From NCBI GenBank assembly GCA_963757565.1, contig CAVWSB010000010.1, positions 1 to 64,000 on the forward strand: a DNA stretch of 64,000 nucleotides, read 5' to 3'. Positions 1 through 10,645 of the stretch are shown one piece after another. A model generated the notes under the pieces. The model was not told where the DNA came from. It made no database searches and saw nothing but the letters and a program-made list of their open reading frames with translations. The translations under genes and the position numbers were made by a program. Source of the DNA: PALSA-894 sp963757565. GTDB taxonomy: Bacteria > Pseudomonadota > Alphaproteobacteria > Rhizobiales > Xanthobacteraceae. The stretch's first letter is position 1; each line of letters opens with the position of its first letter.

Positions 1-366
1 CCGGGTAGCGTGCGTGGAACTGGGGCAGCGCCGGAATCAAACGAGCATCGCGAGCGAAGCGCTGATGTCGATACGCAGCCGACCCTTCGGGCTCGCCTGC
101 AACAGCGACATGCTGCCGTCGAGCTCGTCGACATCGGCGAGGATGCGCACCACGCGTTCATAATAGGCGGCGCCGTCCGCCGTTACGGTAACGCGGCGGG
201 TGGTGCGGTTGAGCAGCTTGGTGCGCAGATGCGATTCGAGCCCCTGAATCAACTTGCTTAGCGTCGGCTTCGGCATGCCGAGCAACTGGGCCGCGCGCGT
301 GAAGTGCCCGACCTCGACGACGCGCGAGAACGCCTTCATGGCGGCAAACTGATCCATCGCCGTCAT
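1..366 (-). pseudogene. LysR-type transcriptional regulator, N-terminal part, frameshifted and cut by window edge
   Basis: The first 109 residues form a LysR winged helix-turn-helix: 'GHFTRAAQLLGMPKPTLSKL' at about residues 20-39 is the recognition region, followed by the wing and linker helix. After 'SASLAML' the frame closes at position 37. Skipping one base continues as 'IPALPQFHARYP', the usual start of the LysR effector-binding domain, so one T appears missing from a short T run near 38-42. The rest lies outside the window. The gene is divergent from the hydrolase and efflux genes at 607 onward, so control of those genes is likely. ATG at 366 is used; ATG at 357 is also possible. Family call is firm, target unknown. 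Confidence 0.8.
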
Positions 367-606
367 GACCTGACTTATCTAGGTGCGATGCAACAAAATT
401 GAGCGAGTACCGCAGTGTTCGGATGCCCACATTCCGTAAATTGTGCCAGATTGTGATCTAATTGTCAACAATTTCATCAATAATAGCGATTGATTGTACA
501 CATCCAGAAACAATGAGGTTAGCTCTTAGCCACCTAATACAGCCTCCTCAAGCGACCTAATTTCTCGCTGCGGCCCAGATATGGGTGATCTGCGACGGGC
601 AGACCG
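367..606. promoter_or_regulatory. Divergent intergenic region between LysR regulator and hydrolase/efflux genes
   Basis: This 240-base gap is more AT-rich than its neighbours (for example around 430-500) and separates the divergent LysR gene from the plus-strand genes. LysR regulators usually bind such shared regions. Short imperfect dyads of the attgt/acaat kind occur near 450-475, but I cannot assign a specific operator. No coding region is supported here. Confidence 0.4.
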
Positions 607-1469
607 ATGGCGACATGGACCGACCACACCATCGAAACACAGCAGCGGCGCGCGGGTGCCGGTGCGTGTGCTACGGGAAGAAGACCCCGGGGCGGCGCCG
701 GTCGCGCTTTATCTTCACGGCGGTGCGTTCACCGGCGGTTCGGCGGCCGAGCGAGCGGCTGCCGGCCCTGCTGGCTCAGGCCGGAGCGGTCGCGGTGTCG
801 GCTCCCTATCCGCTGGCGCCCGCACATCGGTTTCCCGACGCGCTCGAAGCGATGTTCGATCTCCTCGGCACGCTGCAGCGCTGTTGTGCCGAGTGGGCGA
901 GCCGGCGGTCGTTGGTTTTCGTCGCCGGCGAGGAAGCCGGCGGCAATCTTGCGGCCGGGCTTGCCCTGATGGCGCGGGATCGGCGCGCACCGCTCGCCGG
1001 ACAGATTCTCGTTTCGCCGATGCTTGATCCCGTCATGGGAACGTGTTCGCTGCGCAGCGCCGACGCCGGCGCGGTCGGTTGCCCATGGGCCGACGGCTGG
1101 CACGCGTATCTCGGCTCGCCCGACAAGGCGGCGCATCCTTACGCGGCGCCGCTCAGCGCGAGCCGCCTTGCGGGTGTCGCGCCGGCGTTGCTGCTCAGCG
1201 CGGAAGACGATCCGCTGCGCGATGAGAGCGAGACGTATGCGCGCCGCCTGCGCGCTGCCGGCGTGCGGGTGCAGCACAATGTGCTGCCCGGCCCGACGAA
1301 CTGGCCGTTCGCGCTGTCGATGCCGACCAACGATGCCGCGCAGTCCGCCTCATGGGAGGGCGCGGTCGTCGGTCATCTCAAGACGTTCTTCGCCGCGACG
1401 ACGGCCGCGCGCCGCGCCGCGCCCTCGACCCTTTCGGTGCCTCTCCCAGAGAAGGAAGTTCAACAATGA
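607..1469 (+). pseudogene. Alpha/beta hydrolase (HGGG-type esterase/lipase), two frameshifts
   Basis: Three frames must be joined. The start 'MATWTDHTIET' is in one frame, 'ARVPVRVLREEDPG' and the oxyanion-hole motif 'YLHGGAF' in a second (about 650-750), and 'LLAQAGAVAVSAPYPLAPAH' to the end in a third. Each junction corresponds to one extra base. The HGGAF motif and a 'LLLSAEDDPLRDE' acid-residue segment mark the hormone-sensitive-lipase-like hydrolase family. The usual GDSAGG nucleophile elbow reads 'AGEEAGGNLAAG', so the catalytic serine appears replaced by glutamate even in the restored frame; this may be a non-catalytic member. The end overlaps the start of the efflux adaptor gene. Confidence 0.65.
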
Positions 1470-2662
1470 AGAAACTCACGCGTGGCCTCCTTGCCGCTGG
1501 CGCGGTCGCGCTTGTCGCGGTCGCGATCGTCAGCGGCGTTTTCTATGCGCTGCGCAGCGACGGCGCGCGGGCAAACGCGCCCGCCGCCGCGGCGCCGGCT
1601 GCGACGCCCGTGTCGGTCGCGGTGGTCGAGCAGCGCGATGTCGAGATCTGGGACGAATTCTCCGGCCGGCTCGAAGCGATCGAGCGCGTCGAGCTTCGCT
1701 CACGCGTCGCCGGCGCGGTGCAGTCGGCGCATTTCCGCGAAGGCGCGCTGGTCAAGCAGGGCGACCTGCTCGTCACGATCGATCCGGCTCCTTACGCGGC
1801 CGAGGTCGAGCGTGCCGAGGCGCAGGTCGCCGCGGCTGACGCGCGCGTGGCGCTGACGAAGAGCGACTACAGCCGCGGCGCGCAGCTTTCCGACCAGCGC
1901 AACATCACGCAGCGCGAGCTCGACCAGCGGCTCAACGCGCAACGCGAGGCCGAGGCGAACGCGCGCGCGGCGCGTGCGGCACTCGAGACCGCGAAGCTCA
2001 ATCTCGGCTACACGCAGGTGCGCGCGCCGGTAGCGGGCCGGGTCGGCACGGCTCGAGATCACCGCCGGCAATCTCGTCGCCGCCGGGCCCGGCGCGCCGG
2101 TGCTGACAACGCTGGTCTCGGTCAATCCGATTTATGCGAGCTTCAACGCCGACGAGCGCGTCGTAACCCGCGCGCTCAAGACGCTCGCCGACAAGGGCGC
2201 GCCGGGCGAGGTCGAAAGCATTCCGGTGCGCATGAGCATCGCGGCGAGCGACGACACAATCGAGGGAAGCTGCAACTGATCGACAATCAGGTCGACGCGC
2301 GCAGCGGCACCGTGCGCGTACGCGCGACGTTCGACAATGCCGAAGGCCGGTTCATTCCCGGTCAGTTCGCGCGTCTGCGCATGGGACAGCCGAAGGCCGA
2401 GCCGGTCCTGATGGTGAACGAGCGCGCGATCGGCACCGACCAGAACAAGAAGTTCGTGCTCGTCGTGAATGCCGAGAACAAGGCCGAGTACCGCGAGGTG
2501 ATGCTCGGCGCGGTGGTCGGACACGTTGCGCGTCGTCAACAGCGGGCTGAAGCCGGGCGAGCGCATCGTGGTGAACGGGCTCCAGCGCGTCCGTCCGGGC
2601 GCGCTCGTCGCACCGCAGCCGGTCCGCATGGATGCGCGTCCGAATTGCAGGCGCAACGCTGA
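1466..2662 (+). pseudogene. RND efflux periplasmic adaptor (membrane fusion protein), three frameshifts
   Basis: The ATG at 1466 follows a GAAGGAAG ribosome site at about 1451 and begins an N-terminal membrane segment (residues 1-25). A lipoyl-like segment follows ('GALVKQGDLLVTIDP'), then an alpha-helical hairpin rich in Ala, Arg and Glu, then 'LNLGYTQVRAPVAGRVG'. The frame slips by +1 near 2052, returns by one missing G near 2266, and slips again near 2522; the three frames together give a full MexE/AcrA-like adaptor ending about 2662. Such adaptors link an inner-membrane RND pump to an outer-membrane channel. The permease follows at once. No outer-membrane channel gene is seen downstream. 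Confidence 0.8.
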
Positions 2663-2704
2663 CGCGGCCGACCCGTCACAACAAAAGCCAGTTCAAGGCA
2701 CGAC

Positions 2705-5700
2705 ATGAATCTCTCCAAATTCTTCATCGACCGGCCGATCTTTGCCGGCGTCATATCGGTGCTCATCTTCGTCGCGGGCCTGCTGGCGCTGCGTGCGATG
2801 CCGATCTCCGAATATCCCGAGGTGGTGCCGCCGTCGGTGGTGGTGCGCGCGCAATATCCCGGCGCCAATCCGAAGGTGATCGCCGAAACGGTCGCGACGC
2901 CGATCGAGGAGCAGATCAACGGCGTCGAAGGCATGCTCTACATGAGCAGCCAGGCGACCGCCGACGGCCTGATGACGCTCACCGTCACGTTCAAGCTCGG
3001 CACCGACGCCGACAAGGCGCAGCAGCTGGTGCAGAACCGCGTCGTCGCAGGCCGAGCCGCGGTTGCCCGAAGACGTGCGCCGCGCTCGGCATCACGACGG
3101 TCAAGAGCTCGCCCGACCTGACGATGGTCGTGCATATCCTCTCGCCGAACAATCGCTACGACACGACCTATCTGCGCAACTACGCGCGTGCTCAACGTCA
3201 AGGACCGGCTCGCGCGCATCGCCGGCGTCGGCGACGTGCAGCTGTTCGGCGGCGGCGACTATTCGATGCGCGTGTGGCTCGATCCGCAGAAGGTCGCCGA
3301 GCGCGGGCTGTCGGCCGAGCGACGTGATCCGCGAGATCCGGGCGCAGAACGTGCAGGCCGCCGCCGGCGTCGTCGGCGGATCGCCCGAGCCTGCCGGGCA
3401 TCGACCTGCAGCTCTCGATCAACGCGCAGGGCCGCCTGCAGACCGAGGAGGAGTTCGGCGACATTGTCGTGAAGACCGGCGCCGACGGCGAGATCACGCG
3501 GCTGCGCGACATCGCACGGATCGAACTCGGCGCGTCCGAATATTCGCTGCGTTCGCTGCTCGACAACAAGTCCGCCGGCGGCGATCGGCATCTTCCAGGC
3601 CCCGGGCTCGAACGCGCTCGCGATCTCCGACAACGTCCGCAAGACGATGGCCGAGCTGAAGAAGAACATGCCCGAAGGCGTGGATTACCAGATCGTCTAC
3701 GACCCGACGCAGTTCATCCGCGCCTCGATCGAGGCCGTGGTGCACACGCTGCTCGAAGCGATCGCGCTGGTCGTGCTCGTCGTGATCCTGTTCCTGCAGA
3801 CCTGGCGCGCGTCGATCATTCCGCTGCTGTCGGTGCCGGTCTCGATCATCGGCACGTTCGCGGTGATGTATGTGTTCGGCTTTTCGATCAACGCACTCAG
3901 CCTGTTCGGGCTCGTGCTCGCGATCGGCATCGTGGTCGACGACGCGATCGTCGTGGTCGAGAACGTCGAGCGCAACATCGAGAACGGCCTGAAGCCGCGC
4001 GAAGCGACCTATCAGGCGATGAGCGAGGTGTCGGGACCGATCGTCGCGATCGCACTGGTGCTGGTCGCCGTGTTCGTGCCGCTCGCGTTCATCAGCGGCC
4101 TCACCGGCCAGTTCTATCGCCAGTTCGCGCTGACCATCGCGATCTCGACGGTGATCTCGGCGATCAATTCCTTGACGCTTTCGCCCGCGCTCGCCGCGCT
4201 GTTGCTGAAGTCGCACAATGCGCCCAAGGACCTGCTCACGCGCAGCATGGACACGGCGCTCGGCTGGTTCTTCCGCCGCTTCAATCGCGTGTTCAGCGAA
4301 GAGCTCGGATGCCTACAGCGGCGGCGTTCGGCCGGGTCATCTCGCGCAAGACCGTGGTGATGGGCATCTATCTCGTGCTCGTCGGCGTCACCGTCTTCAT
4401 GTTCCGCGCGGTGCCGGGCGGCTTCGTGCCGAGCCAGGACAAGCAGTATCTGGTCGGCTTCGCGCAACTTCCCGACGGCGCCACGCTCGACCGGACCGAA
4501 GATGTGATCCGGCGCATGAGCGACATCGCGCTGAAGGAGCCCGGCGTCGAAAGCGCGGTCGCGTTCCCGGGCTCTCGATCAACGGCTTCACCAACAGCGC
4601 CAACGCCGGCATCGTGTTCGTGACACTCAAGCCGTTCGAGGAGCGCAAGACGCCTGACATCTGCGGCTTCGCGCATCGCCGGCAAGTTGAACAAGAAGTT
4701 TGCCGGCATCCAGGAGGCTTTCATCGCGATGTTCCCGCCGCCGCCGGTGCAGGGCCTCGGCCACGATCGGTGGCTTCAAGCTTCAGATCGAGGATCGCGC
4801 CGGGCGCGGCTACGACGCGCTCGATGCGGCGACCAAGGCGTTCCTTGCAAAGGCGCGGGCAGGCGCCCGAACTTGCAGGTCTGTTCTCCGGCTATCAGGT
4901 GAACGTGCCGCAGCTTTATGCCGACATCGATCGCGTGAAGGCGCGCCAGCTCGGCGTCGCCGTCACCGAGTGTTCGACACGATGCAGATCTATCTCGGCT
5001 CGCTCTACGTCAACGACTTCAACCGCTTCGGCCGCACCTATTCGGTGCGCGTGCAGGCGGACGCCAGGTTCCGCGCGCGCGCGGACGACATCGGGCTGCT
5101 CAAGGTGCGGTCGGCGAGCGGCGAAATGATCCCGCTCTCCGCGCTGCTGCGGGTGAAGCAGGCTGCCGGGCCCGGAGCGCGCGATGCGTTACAACGGCTT
5201 CCTCGCCGCCGAAATCAATGGCGGCGCCGCGCCCGGCTTTTCATCCGGCCAGGCGCAGGACGCGATCGCGCGAATTGCGGCCGAGACGCTGCCGAACGGC
5301 TTCGACTACGAGTGGACCGACCTGACCTATCAGGAAATCCTCGCCGGCAATTCGGCAGTGTCTGCTGTTCCCGCTCGCGATCTTGCTCGTGTTCCTGGTG
5401 CTGGCGGCGCACTATGAAAGCCTTACGCTGCCGCTCGCGATCCTGATGATCGTGCCGATGGGCCTGCTCTCCGCTATGACGGGCGTGTGGCTCACCAGGG
5501 GCGACAACAACATCTTCACCCAGATCGGCCTCATCGTGCTGGTCGGCCTCTCGGCAAAGAACGCCATTCTGATCGTCGAGTTCGCGCGCGAGCTGGAATT
5601 CGGCGGCACGCACGCCAGTGCAAGCCGCGATCGAGGCGAGCCGCCTGCGGCTGCGTCCAATTTTGATGACGTCGATCGCCTTCATCATGGGCGTGCTGCC

Positions 5701-5914
5701 GCTGGTCACCTCGACCGGCGCAGGCGCCGAGATGCGCCACGCCATGGGCGTCGCGGTGTTCGCCGGCATGATCGGCGTCACGGTGTTCGGCCTGTTCCTG
5801 ACGCCGGTGTTTTACGTTCTATTGCGAGCGCTGGTCGGGAACAGGCCCCTCAAACAGCACGAGAGCTCGCACACTTCCGGTATCGCCCGTGTTGAGAAGG
5901 TGGCGTTGCCCTGA
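2705..5914 (+). pseudogene. RND multidrug efflux permease (AcrB/MexF family), about 16 frameshifts
   Basis: The N-terminus 'MNLSKFFIDRPIFAGVIS' and the proton-relay segment 'GLVLAIGIVVDDAIVVVENV' are diagnostic of hydrophobe/amphiphile RND pumps. Joining frames gives a near full-length protein of roughly 1,060 residues with both porter domains and both sets of transmembrane helices, ending '...GIARVEKVALP'. Breaks fall near 3050, 3089, 3186, 3316, 3389, 3583, 4312, 4338, 4574, 4663, 4763, 4862, 4970, 5170, 5358 and 5610. All but two (4574, 4970) are +1. No nonsense codon is seen once frames are joined, unusual for an old pseudogene. As written, no functional pump can be made. Confidence 0.85.
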
Positions 5915-6850
5915 GCCGCGGATGCCGCACTCGCAACACGTTCGCTTTATCCGGTCTTGATCCGCCGGATCGCCGTCGCCAGTTCTGGGTGATCGAGAAC
6001 GGAAAGAAAGACGGGGCCGCCAACTAGGGCGACTCTAACCTCTGAGCTTCGCTCGCAATACGGGCCGGTTGCTGAAGCCAGTCCCCGTGTATTTTCAGCT
6101 TAGCAGTTGGAGCCCAGTCGCACTCGCCCGAGCAATATTATTGCTACAAATTCAGAGGCTTTTGGATCCCAGTCGCACTCCCTCCGCCATCTAACCTTAT
6201 TTTCCTAGCTTCCTCCCTACTGCGGGGGAGAAATCGGGTTTTCCCCGCCAATTGGGCACTTCCCGGGGGGCAAAGCGAACCACCAGACTTGCGGTTAACC
6301 TCTCGGAGAGGCCCGAATGGCTATTTTTCTCCAATTGGCCACCCTGTGGTTCGCTTTCGGATTTCAATCGCTCTTCGGACGTTGCCATGCGATGCAACGC
6401 GGAGATTGCGTGAGCGTCCGCAACCGGCACGTCGGGCGCATGCCGCGAGAAGAAGATCGGGTCGAATCTTGCAATGCTCCATCAGCGGACGGCGCGTTGC
6501 TTTCGACGTCCGCGCTCTTCCGCTTCTGGCCCGAAACAGACGTCGTAACCGAAGTGGGCGAGTTAGTTCACTGAGGGGGAAGCGGATGGATCATTGATGC
6601 CATCTTGATGTCTCATCTTGCGCCCAAGAAGACGTGCCGGTCCAGAAGTTGAAACCCTGCGTCGCGAAGACATCGTTCGCGGAGCCTCGCAAGGCCTCTG
6701 AAAGTGTCGGTCACGAGACAGAGGCTTAACTCCCAGCGGGGGCCGACGGACTTCGTGATATCGGCCCCAATCGTCCGCTACCCTGACGCGATTGTGGGCA
6801 TGGCATGTTAGTTGCTACGCTATCACAATCGAAATCCTCGGGAGGGTAGA
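5915..6850. other. Long intergenic region holding repeat copy A
   Basis: About 935 bases lie between the efflux permease and the LivK-like gene. Short open frames here show no recognisable protein. The segment holds repeat A (see separate entry) and, near 6440-6560, sequence of the 'ccgcttctggcccgaa' type that resembles non-coding interspersed repeats common in bradyrhizobia; this resemblance is from memory and unverified. The last 60 bases must hold the promoter of the Liv operon. Confidence 0.5.
6105..6360 (+). repeat. Interspersed repeat copy A (tRNA-end-like sequence plus AAAGCGAACCAC inverted pair)
   Basis: The left part holds 'cccagtcgcactcgccc', 'tattgctacaaattcag' and a second 'cccagtcgcactccctccg' ending CTCCGCCA at 6182-6189. 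The same string recurs nearly identically at 46345-46430. The right part holds an inverted pair, AAAGCGAACCAC at 6272-6283 and GTGGTTCGCTTT at 6346-6357, with 62 bases between them. Both parts occur in the same order in copies B, C and D. No transposase is present. Confidence 0.75.
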
Positions 6851-8005
6851 ATGCGTCGGCCAGTTTTCCTGATGACCGCCAGTGCGTTGGGATTGATTGC
6901 AAGTGTCGCCCTCAACGTGGCGAACGCGCAAGACAAGACCATCAAGATCGGCGCGCTCTTGCCTATGTCGGGCCCCGGCTCGTATTTCGGCGCGCAGGAC
7001 AAGCAGGGCGTTGAACTTGCGCTCGAGGAGCTGAACAAGTCCGGCATCAACGGTTACAAGTTTACCGTTCAGTATGAAGACTCGGCTTGTTCTCCGCTGC
7101 CCGCCTCGCAGGCGGCCAAGCGCCTGCTCGACCAGTTCAAACCGGACGTCATCATCGGCGAGGAATGCTCGGACGCAACGCTTGCCATCATGCCGATCGT
7201 CGAGGAGGCAAAAGTGCCGATCATCAATGCCGGGTCCTCGGCGCTGAAGGTCACCGATCCGGGCAATCCCTATACCTTCCGCATCATGCCGAATGAAGTG
7301 ATGCAGGGCGTCGACATCGCGACGCAGGCGTACAACAAACTCAATGCGCGCACCGCCGTGCTGCTTTACGAAAACACCAATGCGGGAATTGGCAATGCGA
7401 AAGTGTTCAAGGACACCTTCGAGAAGCTCGGCGGCAAGATCGTGGGGGACATCGGTTTCGGCCGCGACGTCAACGATTTCACCTCGATTGCGACCCGCGT
7501 TGCGGGCGCCGGCAAGGCCGATGTGATCCCGACCTATACGCTCGAAGGCCAGGGCCTGAAAATCACCCAGGCGCTGTCACAGGCCGGCGTGGTGAAGGGC
7601 GGCGGCGGTCAGGCGATTCAACTCGGCACGATCTGGCTGCCGTTCGGCTTCGAGCAGAAGGCCGGCAAGGCCGCCGAGGGGTATGTTCGTATCGTGCAGT
7701 TCGATCCGACCGACACCCGCGACATGGTGAAGAATTTCGTCTCCGCGTTCAAAGCAAAATTCAGCGCCGACCCGACGCATCTGAATGCGCATGCCTACGA
7801 CCAGATCATGCTGATTGCCGATGTCGTGAAGCGCGGCGGAAAGGATGCGCAGTCGATCCGCGATACGCTGGCTGCGACCAAGGACTTCAAGGGCGTCACC
7901 GGCAGCGTCGAGTTCGACAGCCACAATCAGAATACCAAGATGGACACGATCCATTACATGGAGACCAAGCCGGACCTCTCCTGGAATGCGCTGAAGTGGA
8001 ACTGA
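6851..8005 (+). CDS. Branched-chain amino acid-type ABC transporter substrate-binding protein (LivK-like)
   Basis: 384 residues, the usual length for periplasmic binding proteins of the Peripla_BP_6 (LivJ/LivK) type. A cleavable signal peptide (residues 1-24, ending 'NVANAQ') precedes 'TIKIGALLPMSGPGSYFGAQ', the family's first strand and ligand loop. ATG at 6851 is chosen because GGGAGGG lies directly upstream. The gene heads a tightly packed livKHMGF-type operon that ends with an SDR. The ligand is not predictable: many paralogues of this family bind aromatic acids, amides or amino acids, and the nearby amidase and dehydrogenases fit a non-amino-acid ligand. Family call is secure. Confidence 0.92.
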   Translation: MRRPVFLMTASALGLIASVALNVANAQDKTIKIGALLPMSGPGSYFGAQDKQGVELALEELNKSGINGYKFTVQYEDSACSPLPASQAAKRLLDQFKPDVIIGEECSDATLAIMPIVEEAKVPIINAGSSALKVTDPGNPYTFRIMPNEVMQGVDIATQAYNKLNARTAVLLYENTNAGIGNAKVFKDTFEKLGGKIVGDIGFGRDVNDFTSIATRVAGAGKADVIPTYTLEGQGLKITQALSQAGVVKGGGGQAIQLGTIWLPFGFEQKAGKAAEGYVRIVQFDPTDTRDMVKNFVSAFKAKFSADPTHLNAHAYDQIMLIADVVKRGGKDAQSIRDTLAATKDFKGVTGSVEFDSHNQNTKMDTIHYMETKPDLSWNALKWN

Positions 8006-8009
8006 GCGC

Positions 8010-8894
8010 GTGACGGCGACGATCGTCGCGCAGCAGGCGATCAACGGCATCGTTCTCGGAAGCCTGTATGTGCTGGTTGCTCTGGGCCTCACGCTGATCT
8101 ACGGCGTGCTGGTCCAGATCAATTTCGCGCATGCAGACTTTGTGACGTTCGGGGCCTTCGCGGCCTACTTTGTCATGCACGTGCTCGGTGGAAATTATCT
8201 GCTGAGTATCGTGGCGGCACTTGCGGTCGGCGCCGTTCTTGGATGGGCGATCAATATTACGGTGTTTGCGCCATTGCGGCGCAAGAGCAATGAATTGCTG
8301 CCGCTGATCGCAACGATCGGCGTATCCGTGATGCTGCAGAACGCGATGCTCGCCTGGTTCGGGCCGGTCCCCTATGCATTCGAGACGCCCTACAGTCAGA
8401 AGGTCTTCCGTGTCGCCGGCACATTCTTCACGCTGCAAAGCGTGATCATCATCGCGGTATCGACCGCGACCATTGCGCTGCTCTACGCCTTCATGAAGTT
8501 CACGTTCCTCGGCAAGGCGCTGCGCGCGGTCGCGCAGGACCGCGAGACAGCCGGCCTGATGGGGGTCAATCCCAACACCCTCATCATGCTGACCATCGTG
8601 ATCTCGTCGGCGCTGGCCGGCATGGGTGGCGCAATGCTCGCTCCGGTGCTGGTGCTTACGCCGTTTGCCGGCGCCTCGGTGATCGTGAAGGCCTTCGCAA
8701 TCGTCATCATCGGCGGCTTCGGCAATGTCGAAGGCACAATTCTCGCCGGTCTGATGGTCGGCCTGATCGAGAGCTTCACCACGCAATATCTCGATCCCGG
8801 TCTTATCGACATCGTGGTGTTCGGTCTGCTTCTCCTGATGCTCGCGTTCCGTCCGACCGGGCTCATCTCCGAGAGACGGGAAGAGAATGTCTGA
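8010..8894 (+). CDS. Branched-chain amino acid-type ABC transporter permease (LivH-like)
   Basis: 294 residues with about eight hydrophobic segments. The LivH signature 'LYVLVALGLTLIYGV' is near the N-terminus, 'MKFTFLGKALRAVAQDRETA' is the cytoplasmic coupling loop that meets the ATPases, and 'IIGGFGNVEGTILAGL' is conserved near the C-terminus. The GTG at 8010 lies four bases after the LivK stop and is the only start that fits this spacing. Its end overlaps the LivM start by eight bases. It forms half of the inner-membrane channel with LivM. Confidence 0.92.
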   Translation: MTATIVAQQAINGIVLGSLYVLVALGLTLIYGVLVQINFAHADFVTFGAFAAYFVMHVLGGNYLLSIVAALAVGAVLGWAINITVFAPLRRKSNELLPLIATIGVSVMLQNAMLAWFGPVPYAFETPYSQKVFRVAGTFFTLQSVIIIAVSTATIALLYAFMKFTFLGKALRAVAQDRETAGLMGVNPNTLIMLTIVISSALAGMGGAMLAPVLVLTPFAGASVIVKAFAIVIIGGFGNVEGTILAGLMVGLIESFTTQYLDPGLIDIVVFGLLLLMLAFRPTGLISERREENV

Positions 8895-9883
8895 CGCCGC
8901 GCTCTCGCCCGCAGTGCGATGGTGGGTCTCCCGCCGCATCGGATTTCTCGCCGCCGCGCTCGTCATTGCGTCGTTGCCGATGCTGCTCACCGGGAATTAC
9001 TGGCAGACAAACCTCACCGTGTGCGCCATCAACGTGCTGCTTGCGCTTGGTCTCGACTTCATCCTCGGCTATGCGGGCCAGCTTAATCTCGGTCAGTCGG
9101 CATTCTACGGGCTCGGCGCTTACGTCTCGACGCTGCTGATCACGCGGCTTGGCGTCCCGTTCTGGGTGGCCTTCGCCGCAGGCGTCGCGTTTGCCGGAAC
9201 TCGCCGGCATGATCCTTGCGATGTTTGCGGTACGCCTGCGCGGACATTATCTCGCCATCGCGTCGCTCGGCTTTGCGGTGATCACCTATCAGATTCTCCT
9301 CAACTGGATCAGCCTCACGCAGGGTCCGCTCGGCATCTACGGCATTCCACCGCCGCCTGCGATCGCATTCCCTGGCCTGCCGGCCATCAGTTTCCGCAGT
9401 CCGGTCGCGCTGTTCTATCTCGTCGCCGGTTTCGCGCTGATTGCATACTTCATTCTCGATCAGCTGGTGCGCTCGCCGATCGGCGAAACGCTCACGGCGA
9501 TCCGCGAGGATGACATCTCGGCGGCTTCGCTCGGCATCAACACGGCGACATGGAAGGTGTTCGCCTTCGGCGTCGGCGCGGCGGTCGCCGGCGCGGCCGG
9601 CTGTTTCTACGCGACATTCGTCGGCACGCTGGTGCCGGACGCTTTCTTCATCACCGAGTCGTTCACGATCCTCTCGATGGTGATCGTCGGCGGCATGGGA
9701 ACGCTGATTGGACCTGTTTTCGGTGCGATCATGCTGACGTTGCTGCCCGAACTTCTGCGCGACATCGGCGATCTGCGGCTGATCGTCTATGGGCTCTCCC
9801 TGACGCTGGTCGTGCTGTTCATGCCCGGCGGGCTGGCGCAGGCGGCTCGATTGCTGGTCGGCAAAATCGGGTTGTCGCGATGA
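8887..9883 (+). pseudogene. Branched-chain amino acid-type ABC transporter permease (LivM-like), one frameshift
   Basis: The first 105 or so residues ('LDFILGYAGQLNLGQSAFYG' is the LivM hallmark) are in one frame. From about 9199 the next frame continues 'LAGMILAMFAVRLRGHYLA' to the normal C-terminus. One extra A in 'gccggaactcgcc' explains the break; removing it gives 'FAGLAGM'. The remaining sequence is intact, with the coupling loop 'AIREDDISAASLGIN' and 'IVGGMGTLIGPVFGA'. Start and stop overlap LivH and LivG as in a working operon, so this is either a recent mutation or a consensus error. Confidence 0.85.
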
Positions 9884-10645
9884 CGCTGCTCAGCGCGAAA
9901 GGGCTGCACAAGAGTTTCGGCGGAGTACGCGCCGTGCGCGATGTCTCCTACGACATCCCGGAAGGTACGGTATTCGCCATCATCGGACCGAACGGCGCCG
10001 GCAAGTCAACGATGCTCAATTTGATCAGTGGGGTTTACCAGCCGGATTCTGGGTTACTAACATTCGCGGGCCAGAGCCTTGCCGGGCTGCCGGCCTACCG
10101 CCGCGTGCGGCTCGGCATCGCGCGAACGTTCCAGAAGATCCGGCTGTTCAAGCAACTCTCCGTTCTTGAGAACGTCGTCGCAGGTTTTCACATCCACCAC
10201 GACATCGGTGCCTGGCAGTACCTTGCACACGGAGGCGCTTTCCGGCGCGATCGTGAACGCTGCCGCGATGAGGCAGGGGAATTGCTCGCCTTCATGGGAC
10301 TCGGCGGTCGGCGCGACGTCCTTGCGGGCTCGCTCTCCTACGGCGAGCAGCGCATGCTGGAGTTCGCCCGGGCTCTGGCCACAAAGCCGAAGTTGCTGCT
10401 GATCGACGAGCCGGCCGCAGGAACTCAACGCCGCGGAGGTCGACAGCCTGCTCGACCGCATCCTGATGACCCGCAAGAAGGGCGTGACCGTTGTGGTGGT
10501 CGAGCACAACATGGATCTGGTGATGAATGTCGCCGATCGCATTCTGGTCATGGATTACGGCCAGCGCTTGTTCGAGGGCGCGCCGGCGGATGTGCAAAAA
10601 GATGCCGCGGTCGTGTCGGCCTATCTCGGCGGAGAACTCGTGTGA
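9880..10645 (+). pseudogene. Branched-chain amino acid-type ABC transporter ATP-binding protein (LivG-like), one frameshift
   Basis: ATG at 9880 overlaps the LivM stop. Walker A 'GPNGAGKST' is at about residues 36-44, followed by 'GIARTFQKIRLFKQLSVLEN', typical of LivG. The signature motif reads 'LSYGEQRMLEFARAL' and Walker B 'LLLIDEPAAG'. Directly after Walker B the frame is lost at about 10431 ('gcaggaactcaac', one extra A); the other frame then gives 'LNAAEVDSLLDRI', the H-loop 'VVVVEHNMDLVM' and the end. The ATPase would be truncated after Walker B if the shift is real. It pairs with LivF to power the LivHM channel. Confidence 0.85.

Noticed and set aside
7896..8990. Minus-strand open frame of 364 codons over livK/livH
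   Set aside because: Antisense to well-conserved permease sequence, full of His, Asp, Arg and Gln without any domain pattern.
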